Origin: Patescibacteria group bacterium
GTDB lineage: Bacteria > Patescibacteriota > Minisyncoccia > Minisyncoccales > JASEJS01
Direction of reading: 5' to 3'
DNA length: 6,522 nucleotides
Assembly (NCBI GenBank): GCA_030016765.1
Contig: JASEJS010000039.1
Location: 1 to 6,522, forward strand
Shown here: positions 1 through 4,778 of the stretch, piece after piece
How the letters are laid out: each line of letters opens with the position of its first letter
How positions within the stretch are numbered: position 1 is the stretch's first letter
Notes under the pieces: generated by a model
The model's input: only the letters and a program-made list of their open reading frames with translations
The model's database searches: none
Told to the model about the DNA's origin: nothing
Position numbers and translations under genes: made by a program

Positions 1-719
1 CTGATAAAACTGAACCCGGTGCCTACAATCTTCCTCTTTATCTAACCTTTGCTGACCCAATGCATTGTGCCGGCTTGATTTTGGCTCCGAGAATGAAAAA
101 GGGATTCAAATGGGTGATTATGGATGTCAATTACACCAAAGCAGATAAAGTGATTGAATTAGTAACCCCGGAAGAAACTTATGATATCGCCGCTTTACTT
201 AGAGATACTGGTCGTTTTGTGGTCGAATCAATTTGGTCTCGAGCTACGGGCGAGCAATCGGTTGCCGCTTCAACCACCCGGCTTCATAATATTGCTGGAA
301 AATATGTTGGCAAAGATGACCCGGTAATGCTGGTGAGAACCCAGAAAGATTTTCCAGCCACCGGTGAAGTTCTTTCTCCTTATGCGATTGGTCATTTCGT
401 TTCTGGTTTTATGAGAGGAAGCCACAATGGTCCCTTGATGCCGGTTAAGAAAAATTCTTCCATTTCATTTTTTGATGGTCCGCCAGTTGTTTCTTGTTTA
501 GCCTTTTCAATGAAGCAGGGTAAATTGACTGAGCCAGCTGATTGCTTTGACCAGCCATTTTGGGATTATGTCAGAAATAAAGTCTCCCAAAAGGCAGAAG
601 AAATCAGGAGGCAAGGATTTTCCGGACCAGCAATGTTGCCAATGTCAGAGTTAGAATATACTGGGGTAATGGAGACCTTAAAGGCTTTGGAAAAAAGATT
701 CAAAATTAGAAAAAAATAA
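1..719 (+). CDS. Fructose-1,6-bisphosphate aldolase/phosphatase, archaeal type (5' end outside window)
   Basis: This is the C-terminal 238 residues of the bifunctional archaeal-type FBP aldolase/phosphatase (FBPase_3 family). The family joins the triose phosphates into fructose-1,6-bisphosphate and then dephosphorylates it to fructose-6-phosphate for gluconeogenesis. The frame is open from the first full codon at 3, reading DKTEPGAYNLPLY; the ATG at 60 is internal. Visible motifs are FADP (48-59), GKYVGKDDP, MRGSHNGPLMPV and, near the end, RRQGFSGPAMLP and ELEYTG. The Tyr at 303-305, Lys at 312-314 and Tyr at 657-659 have the Y-x-x-K and distal-Tyr spacing of the family's Schiff-base lysine and its two tyrosines, so aldolase function looks intact. 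The missing N-terminal part should hold most of the metal-binding phosphatase residues. TAA at 717-719 directly abuts the bL25 ATG. The gene is richer in G+C than its neighbours. Family assignment is confident; the residue matching rests on remembered numbering. Confidence 0.93.
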   Translation, partial: DKTEPGAYNLPLYLTFADPMHCAGLILAPRMKKGFKWVIMDVNYTKADKVIELVTPEETYDIAALLRDTGRFVVESIWSRATGEQSVAASTTRLHNIAGKYVGKDDPVMLVRTQKDFPATGEVLSPYAIGHFVSGFMRGSHNGPLMPVKKNSSISFFDGPPVVSCLAFSMKQGKLTEPADCFDQPFWDYVRNKVSQKAEEIRRQGFSGPAMLPMSELEYTGVMETLKALEKRFKIRKK

Positions 720-1361
720 ATGCTTTCTCTTCAAGCAAAAATTCGTAAAATTAAAGGCAAAAAAGTAAAGAATCTCAGAAAAAAAGGGATTCTGCCTGGA
801 GTATTATATGGTCCCAAAATTAAAGAGGCTCTTTCGGTGGAGGTTGATTCAAAACAATTTGAAAAAATCTACCAGGAGGCAGGAGAGAGTTCTTTGATTT
901 CTCTTGAAATAAAAGATAAAAAGATTCCAGTCTTGATTCACGAAGTGACTAAAGATTCCTTAACTGAAAAACCAATTCATGTTGATTTTTATCAGCCTTC
1001 CTTGGAGGAAGAAGTGGAAGCAACTGTGCCCTTAATTTTTGAGGGGGAGGCTCCGGCAGTCAAAGATTTAGGAGGAACTTTATTGAAAAATATTTCTGAA
1101 ATAGAAGTTAAGGCTCTTCCCCAAAAACTGCCTAAAGAAATAAAAGTGAGAATAGAAAGTTTGAAGACCTTTGAAGATAATATTTTAATTAAAGATTTAA
1201 AATTACCTGAGGGAATAAAGATTTTAAGAAATCCTGAAGAAATTGTAGCCTCGGTTTCTCCTCCTGAACGAGTAGAGGAGGAGTTGGCAAAGCCAATTGA
1301 AGAAAAAGTGGAAGAAGTGAAGGAGGTAGAGAAAAAGAAAGAAGAGAAAGAAATTAAATAG
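720..1361 (+). CDS. rplY: 50S ribosomal protein bL25, CTC form
   Basis: This 213-residue protein is bL25 of the long (CTC, general stress protein) type, which binds 5S rRNA in the large subunit. Residues 1 to about 90 form the 5S-binding domain, with the usual opening MLSLQAKIR, then LRKKGILPGVLYG and PIHVDFYQ. Residues from about 95 to 180 form the C-terminal beta domain (VEATVPLIFEGEAPAV, LGGTLLKNISEIEVKALP, LPEGIKIL). The last 30 or so residues are a charged Glu/Lys tail, commonly seen in this form. The start is fixed by homology and immediately follows the TAA of the preceding gene with no intergenic base. No Shine-Dalgarno sequence is visible, so translation probably depends on coupling or on an unstructured A-rich leader. 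It ends with TAG, a codon that needs RF1. Confidence 0.95.
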   Translation: MLSLQAKIRKIKGKKVKNLRKKGILPGVLYGPKIKEALSVEVDSKQFEKIYQEAGESSLISLEIKDKKIPVLIHEVTKDSLTEKPIHVDFYQPSLEEEVEATVPLIFEGEAPAVKDLGGTLLKNISEIEVKALPQKLPKEIKVRIESLKTFEDNILIKDLKLPEGIKILRNPEEIVASVSPPERVEEELAKPIEEKVEEVKEVEKKKEEKEIK

Positions 1362-1400
1362 AAATTTATTGAAATTAGTAGAAATTAATAGCAATTGAAA
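1361..1400 (+). repeat. Four degenerate 10-bp tandem repeats between bL25 and the transglycosylase
   Basis: The gap holds four head-to-tail 10-mers: GAAATTTATT, GAAATTAGTA, GAAATTAATA and GCAATTGAAA. They share a GAAATT core (GCAATT in the last) at exact 10-bp intervals, about one helical turn. The first base is also the last base of the bL25 stop codon. The array ends two bases before the next start codon, where a ribosome binding site would normally lie. It may be slippage debris, a helically phased protein site or an unstructured translation enhancer; nothing here decides between these. Confidence 0.6.
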
Positions 1401-1402
1401 CA

Positions 1403-2938
1403 ATGAATTTCTATAAATTTCGCGAAGCAAATTTCCATAAATTTCTTTTTATTATTCTGATTTTGATTTTGGTTTTGTCTAATTTTATGAGTTTAGCTGA
1501 AGAAAACGAAGAAAATCTTGAGGAGATTTGTCAATGGGAAAGGATTGAAGAAAGACCAGAAAATTTTTCAGATCAAGAATATGAGGCTTTATTAAAAAAA
1601 TGCCAGAGCTATTATCAAGAAAAAAGTAAAGAGATAGAGAAAGACATTACTAAGACTGAAAAAGAGAAAAAAACCTTACAGAACAAAATTTATATCTTGA
1701 GTAAAAAAATCGAAAATTTAAATTATCAAATTTATCAGTCAAATTTAATAATTAGAGATCTCGGAATTCAAGCCCAAGATACTGAAGCTTCAATTGGAAA
1801 AACTTCTTTTAAAATCGAGAAATTAAAAGAACAATTGGTTAATATTTTGCAGCTAATTTATGAAGAAGGTCAAAAATCTCTAATTGAGATCTTACTTTCT
1901 GAAGAAAAACTTTCTGATTTCTTTAACAATTTAATGGCTTTAGAAGCTCTGAATTCTAAAAATCAAGAACTCCTTCAAGAAATTAAAAATTTGAAAACTC
2001 ATTTAGAAAATCAAAAGCAATCTTTAGAAGAAGAGAAAAGAAGTTTGGAAAAGATGGTTGCCATTCAAAGCCTACAGAAAAAAGAAAGTGCCCAAATGAA
2101 AAAAGAGCAAGAGCATTTTTTGAGAATGACTGAAGCCGAATATCAGCAATATCTCAAGCAAAAAAAAGAAGCAGAAGAGAAAGTAGCTAAGATTAGTGAA
2201 AAACTTTGGAAATTATTGATAGGAGTAAGAGAAATTCCTGAATATGGAAAAGCAGTGAAAATTGCCAAGTTTGTTTCAGAACAAACTGGGGTTCGGGCTG
2301 CTTTCCTTTTGGGAATTTTAACTCAGGAATCATTAATTGGTAGAAATATCGGTCAATGTTTTTTAAAAGATTTTGAGACTGGAATGGGAGTTATTGCTTT
2401 AGATGGGAAGAAGTGGCCAAGGGTAATGAGACCTAATCGAGATATACCCATTTTTTTAGAAATTATTGAAAATTTAAACCAATCTAAAAATCTAAATCTT
2501 AAATCAGATAGAATCCCTATTTCCTGTTGGATCCCCATTTGTTCTAAATATTATAAGGGACCTTATTGTCAAGCTAAAGTCGATTCTGAAGGAAACATCA
2601 CCTGTGCTTATAAAAATTATTCTCCTTTTGGTTGGGGAGGAGCAATGGGACCAGCTCAATTTATTTCTTCTACCTGGAATTTATATAAAGATGAAATTAA
2701 AAACCTGACCGGTGAGGTTGCCGATCCCTGGGATTTCCGAGATGCCTCTTTGGCTGCCGCTTTACTTTTAAGAGATTGTGGTGCCCTCTCTAATGAGAGA
2801 TCGGCTGCAGTTTGTTATTTGGGAGCAGATTATTTAGGTTATGCCGATTCGGTGCTTTGGTTTGCTAAATGCCATCAAGATTACATTGATACTGGCTCAA
2901 TGTCTTTAGAGTGTCAAAAAGCAATGGATTTAGAATAA
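1403..2938 (+). CDS. Secreted coiled-coil protein with lytic murein transglycosylase-like domain
   Basis: This 511-residue protein probably cleaves peptidoglycan outside the membrane. Residues 1-32 look like a signal peptide or N-terminal anchor: a basic start, a run of Ile/Leu at about 14-26, then SLAEE. Residues 60-268 are strongly coiled-coil. They include a hinge-like segment with EGQKSLIEILLSEEKLSDFF (156-175), resembling the regulatory coiled coils of EnvC/PcsB-type hydrolases that FtsEX activates. Residues 280-495 resemble a MltB/SLT-type lytic transglycosylase: GILTQES with likely catalytic Glu309, GGAMGPAQFISSTW (412-425) and DPWDFRDASLAAA (441-453). About 100 residues, longer than in simple SLT domains, separate the Glu from the GAMG motif. 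There are 11 cysteines, nine of them in the catalytic region, suggesting disulfides. An in-frame TAG at 1379-1381 limits upstream extension and the signal peptide supports the ATG at 1403; no Shine-Dalgarno is visible. The fold is fairly certain, the exact glycoside hydrolase family less so. Confidence 0.82.
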   Translation: MNFYKFREANFHKFLFIILILILVLSNFMSLAEENEENLEEICQWERIEERPENFSDQEYEALLKKCQSYYQEKSKEIEKDITKTEKEKKTLQNKIYILSKKIENLNYQIYQSNLIIRDLGIQAQDTEASIGKTSFKIEKLKEQLVNILQLIYEEGQKSLIEILLSEEKLSDFFNNLMALEALNSKNQELLQEIKNLKTHLENQKQSLEEEKRSLEKMVAIQSLQKKESAQMKKEQEHFLRMTEAEYQQYLKQKKEAEEKVAKISEKLWKLLIGVREIPEYGKAVKIAKFVSEQTGVRAAFLLGILTQESLIGRNIGQCFLKDFETGMGVIALDGKKWPRVMRPNRDIPIFLEIIENLNQSKNLNLKSDRIPISCWIPICSKYYKGPYCQAKVDSEGNITCAYKNYSPFGWGGAMGPAQFISSTWNLYKDEIKNLTGEVADPWDFRDASLAAALLLRDCGALSNERSAAVCYLGADYLGYADSVLWFAKCHQDYIDTGSMSLECQKAMDLE

Positions 2939-2943
2939 ACTCA

Positions 2944-3678
2944 TTAGCTCAATTTTTGTAATGATTTTATTATTGGATCTAATTTTCCAGCGATAATGGT
3001 TTGGATACCATAGAAGCTCTTTTTAATTCGGTGATCAGTCACTCGGTCTTGGGGAAAATTATAGGTTCTAATTTTCTCTGCCCTTTCTGCTTTTTTTATC
3101 TGGGCTTTTCTTTCCTCCCCAATTCTTTCCAATTCCTCAATCTCTTTCTTTTCCAAAAGTTTTGCTTCTAAAATACTGAGGGCATTTTCTTTATTTTGGA
3201 GCTGATTTCTCTCTGCCTGAGAAGTGACCACCAAACCAGTTGGTAAATGAGTAATTCTGACTGCTGTCTCTCGATGATCTCTGTATCTCCCTCCAGGTCC
3301 GGTAGCCCTAAAAGTCTCAATTCTTAAATCCTCCGGCCTTATTTTAATTTCAGTTTTCCTTGGTTTTGGCAAAACAGCTACTGAAGCAGTTGAGGTGTGA
3401 ATTCTACCTGATTTTTCGGTTTTGGGAATCCTCTGAACCCTATGGACTCCTCCTTCATATTTCATTTTTGAAAACACATCACCATTTCTTAACTCAAAAA
3501 TAATTTCTTTAAAACCACCCAATTCAGTAGGTCGAGAATCTAACACTCTTTGTTTCCAACCTTGAGAAGCAGCATATTTTGAATACATCCTAAAAAGGTC
3601 AGAAGCAAATAAAGCTGCTTCTTCTCCTCCAGTTCCTGCCCTAATTTCAATAATTACTGATTTTTCTTCATTTGCCAT
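2944..3678 (-). CDS. prfA: RF1-like peptide chain release factor, N-terminally short, GGQ replaced by GGR
   Basis: This 244-residue class I release factor homolog corresponds to RF1 without its first 100 or so residues (domain 1). It begins at what is the start of domain 2 in normal RF1: VIIEIRAGTGGEEAALFASD (9-28). The decoding part is intact: GGVHRVQRIPKTEKSGRIHT contains the RF1-type P-x-T tripeptide (PKT, 85-87) and the conserved His94, predicting recognition of UAA and UAG. RTYNFPQDRVTDHRI (204-218) is also typical. In the catalytic domain the expected GGQ followed by H/Y-V-N-K-T reads GGR-YRDHR (129-136), while the flanking RATGP and ETAVRITHLPTG are normal. The other frames at this point contain no GGQ, so a simple frameshift does not explain it. 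The ATG lies 1 nt after the rpmE stop, leaving no room for a longer form. It could be the cell's sole RF1, a rescue factor or a non-hydrolytic paralogue; the family is certain, the activity is not. Confidence 0.88.
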   Translation of the reverse strand: MANEEKSVIIEIRAGTGGEEAALFASDLFRMYSKYAASQGWKQRVLDSRPTELGGFKEIIFELRNGDVFSKMKYEGGVHRVQRIPKTEKSGRIHTSTASVAVLPKPRKTEIKIRPEDLRIETFRATGPGGRYRDHRETAVRITHLPTGLVVTSQAERNQLQNKENALSILEAKLLEKKEIEELERIGEERKAQIKKAERAEKIRTYNFPQDRVTDHRIKKSFYGIQTIIAGKLDPIIKSLQKLS

Positions 3679-3679
3679 A

Positions 3680-3910
3680 TTACTTTTTTTGTTTCTTTTT
3701 CAATTCTTCTCTCTTTGCTAACCTCTTTCTAAATTTTTCCACTCTGCCCAAGGTATCAACAATTTTCTGTTTACCAGTATAAAAGGGATGACATTTTGAA
3801 CAAATCTCAATTTCCATAAATTCTTTAGTTGAACCAACAGTAAAAGTATTACCACAGGCACATTTCACCTGAGCTTCGGGATAATATTTTGGATGAATAT
3901 TCTTTTTCAT
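3680..3910 (-). CDS. rpmE: 50S ribosomal protein bL31, zinc-binding (C+) form
   Basis: This 76-residue protein is bL31, a large-subunit protein that bridges to the small-subunit head. The start MKKNIHPKYYPEAQVKCACG is characteristic. Cys17, Cys19, Cys37 and Cys40 (CAC and CSKC) form the zinc site of the C+ type, and ICSKCHPFYTGKQK follows. The C-terminus is a Lys/Arg-rich tail. The frame can be read 16 codons further upstream to an ATG at 3958. However, that extension does not resemble bL31 and lies upstream of the -10 box at 3942-3947, so the ATG at 3910 is chosen. No clear Shine-Dalgarno is visible. It is the first gene of a two-gene minus-strand operon, with the RF1-like gene 1 nt downstream. 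Confidence 0.93.
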   Translation of the reverse strand: MKKNIHPKYYPEAQVKCACGNTFTVGSTKEFMEIEICSKCHPFYTGKQKIVDTLGRVEKFRKRLAKREELKKKQKK

Positions 3911-3941
3911 AATCTTATTACTGAAATTATTTTTCTTACTT

Positions 3942-3969
3942 ATTTTAATTCTTATCAAACATCTGTCAA
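3942..3969 (-). promoter_or_regulatory. Sigma70-type promoter of rpmE and the RF1-like gene
   Basis: Reading the minus strand, a perfect -35 box TTGACA (plus-strand 3964-3969) is followed by a 16-bp spacer and the -10 box TAAAAT (plus-strand 3942-3947). Transcription would begin near 3935, giving a leader of about 25 nt before the bL31 ATG at 3910. The -35 box is 25 bp from the left edge of the palindrome at 3995, so this promoter is divergent to that of the Cas2-like gene and could share regulation with it. Confidence 0.68.
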
Positions 3970-3975
3970 GGTTTT

Positions 3976-3992
3976 GTACATGAAGGGTACAT
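3976..3992. repeat. GTACAT direct repeat between divergent promoters
   Basis: GTACAT occurs at 3976-3981 and again at 3987-3992, an 11-bp period that puts both copies on one face of the helix. The first copy lies in the palindrome TGTACA (3975-3980). The pair sits in the short space between the divergent -35 boxes at 3964-3969 and 3997-4002. That position fits a protein-binding site, but two 6-mers can occur by chance. Confidence 0.35.
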
Positions 3993-3994
3993 TG

Positions 3995-4030
3995 AGTTGA
4001 CTTTTTCTACAGGTGTCGTAAAATTCAACT
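3995..4030 (+). promoter_or_regulatory. Palindromic operator overlapping the promoter of the Cas2-like gene (upstream copy)
   Basis: This is an inverted repeat of two 17-nt arms around a 2-bp centre (GG at 4012-4013). The left arm is AGTTGACTTTTTCTACA (3995-4011) and the right arm TGTCGTAAAATTCAACT (4014-4030), with 14 of 17 positions complementary. It encloses a sigma70-like promoter: TTGACT (3997-4002), 16-bp spacer, TAAAAT (4019-4024), with transcription starting near 4031. A repressor on the palindrome would cover both boxes. The right arm is identical to that of the palindrome at 4617-4652. The PaaX-family protein encoded just downstream is the obvious candidate ligand, which would make it self-repressing; that part is inference. 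Confidence 0.72.
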
Positions 4031-4035
4031 AATGG

Positions 4036-4041
4036 AAGGAG
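4036..4041 (+). promoter_or_regulatory. Shine-Dalgarno site deciding the start of the Cas2-like gene
   Basis: AAGGAG lies 5 nt upstream of the GTG at 4047 and is the clearest ribosome binding site I can find in the window. It favours GTG 4047 over the in-frame ATG at 4032. That ATG would sit at or next to the predicted transcription start and would place this site inside the coding region. Confidence 0.65.
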
Positions 4042-4046
4042 ATTCA

Positions 4047-4592
4047 GTGGCAAAGAAAATACTTAGAGGACTTTTAATCGCCGGAGCGATTTATGTTGCT
4101 GCTTCATCACCGTATTTTGCTTTTTACCTTTCAAGAAATTTGTGGAAAGCTTTAGGAAAAAAGAAACTCCCTAAGAAAAAAGATTCCCGATTCAAAAATG
4201 CTTTTTATTATTTAAAAAATAGAGGATATTTAGATATCCAGAAAAGGGATCACCAAATTTATATTGCTTTAACTGATCAGGGAAGAAAGAAAGCAGGGAA
4301 GTATTTGATTGATGATTTAAAAATAAAAAAACCAAAAAAGTGGGATAAGGAATATAGAATAGTTATCTTTGACATTCCAAATATTACTCGGATTAAAAGA
4401 GATGCCTTAAGAGGAAAATTAAAAGAATTGGGATTTTTCCGGCTCCAACAAAGCGTTTGGATATATCCTTATGAATGTAAAAAACAAATTGATCTTTTGC
4501 GAAATTTCTTCGGCTTGAGCGAGAAAGAATTGATTTTAATAACCGGAAAAATAGGAAATGATAAATTTTTACGAAAATTTTTCAATCTTTAA
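4047..4592 (+). CDS. PaaX-family protein: winged helix plus Cas2-like domain
   Basis: Read from GTG 4047, this 181-residue protein resembles the stand-alone PaaX/Cas2-like proteins common in Patescibacteria, often annotated as Cas2. Residues 1-35 are a hydrophobic helix-rich opening (ILRGLLIAGAIYVAASSPYF). Residues 47-95 look like a winged helix (FKNAFYYLKNRGYL, then IYIALTDQGRKKAGKYLIDD). Residues 99-181 match the Cas2-like ferredoxin domain of PaaX: YRIVIFDIP with Asp109 at the end of strand 1, the Cas2 metal-site position, then RDALRGKLKELGFFRLQQSVWIYPY. No cas1 or CRISPR array is visible, so adaptation is unlikely. A DNA-binding repressor is more likely, supported by promoter palindromes immediately upstream (3995-4030) and downstream (4617-4652). 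The ATG at 4032 would add five residues and give a nearly leaderless mRNA. Nuclease activity cannot be judged here. Confidence 0.85.
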   Translation: MAKKILRGLLIAGAIYVAASSPYFAFYLSRNLWKALGKKKLPKKKDSRFKNAFYYLKNRGYLDIQKRDHQIYIALTDQGRKKAGKYLIDDLKIKKPKKWDKEYRIVIFDIPNITRIKRDALRGKLKELGFFRLQQSVWIYPYECKKQIDLLRNFFGLSEKELILITGKIGNDKFLRKFFNL

Positions 4593-4616
4593 ACTATTAA
4601 AAATAATTTCATAAAT

Positions 4617-4652
4617 AGTTGAATTTTGCGACACCTGTCGTAAAATTCAACT
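4617..4652 (+). promoter_or_regulatory. Palindromic operator with embedded promoter (downstream copy)
   Basis: The arms AGTTGAATTTTGCGACA (4617-4633) and TGTCGTAAAATTCAACT (4636-4652) surround a 2-bp centre (CC). They are complementary at 16 of 17 positions; the remaining pair is G-T, which would be G-U in RNA. The right arm is identical to that of the upstream copy. The plus strand holds TTGAAT (4619-4624), 16-bp spacer, TAAAAT (4641-4646), pointing at rpsB with a start near 4653 and a leader of about 125 nt. On the minus strand the -10 would be the weaker CAAAAT. The sequence after it has no T-run, so it does not look like an intrinsic terminator despite the strong hairpin. It starts 25 bp after the stop of the Cas2-like gene. 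Confidence 0.68.
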
Positions 4653-4736
4653 TATTGGGAATTTGTAAATTAAGTTTTTAAAATGAATTTAAATTTAAAT
4701 CTTGTTTTATAAGTGTTTTTGTACCATTTTTATCTC

Positions 4737-4765
4737 TTGATTTTATAATTTAATAATGTTATATT
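4737..4765 (+). promoter_or_regulatory. Possible proximal promoter of rpsB
   Basis: TTGATT (4737-4742), 17-bp spacer, TATATT (4760-4765) would start transcription near 4772, leaving only a few bases before the rpsB ATG at 4779. A perfect TATAAT also lies at 4744-4749 but has no convincing -35 box at the right distance. The stretch 4655-4778 is extremely AT-rich, so chance matches are likely. If this promoter is real, rpsB escapes full dependence on the palindromic promoter upstream. Confidence 0.35.
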
Positions 4766-4778
4766 GATAACTGATTTC

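Noticed and set aside
1224..1430. Minus-strand open frame opposite the end of bL25
   Set aside because: It is the complement of the Glu/Lys-rich bL25 tail, giving a Phe/Leu-rich artefact with no domain.
1413..1445. ATAAATTTC direct repeat and TTCGCGAA palindrome near the signal peptide codons
   Set aside because: These are short, lie within coding sequence, and are explained by Lys/Phe codon use.
2353..2538. Minus-strand open frame inside the transglycosylase gene
   Set aside because: It lies wholly opposite a well-supported coding region and shows no recognisable motif.
2941..2964. Possible terminator for the transglycosylase gene: TCATTA and TAATGA with a 12-nt loop, then TTTTAT
   Set aside because: The stem is only 6 pairs with a single GC pair, and it lies inside the coding end of the RF1-like gene. 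Too weak to call.
3911..3958. 16-residue N-terminal extension of bL31 from the ATG at 3958
   Set aside because: It would begin upstream of the predicted -10 box, and bL31 proteins normally start at MKKxIHP.
4047..4592. A CRISPR-Cas locus, given the Cas2-like domain
   Set aside because: There is no cas1, no effector gene and no spacer-repeat array. The two flanking palindromes are only two copies and contain promoters, and the winged helix points to the PaaX family.
4592..4620. AACTATT/AATAGTT inverted repeat after the Cas2-like gene
   Set aside because: A 7-bp AT-rich stem with a 15-nt loop is expected by chance in such AT-rich DNA, and no T-run follows.
4764..4778. TTG start for rpsB five codons upstream of the ATG
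   Set aside because: There is no ribosome binding site, it is a rarer start codon, and MAENKEE from the ATG is a natural S2 beginning.
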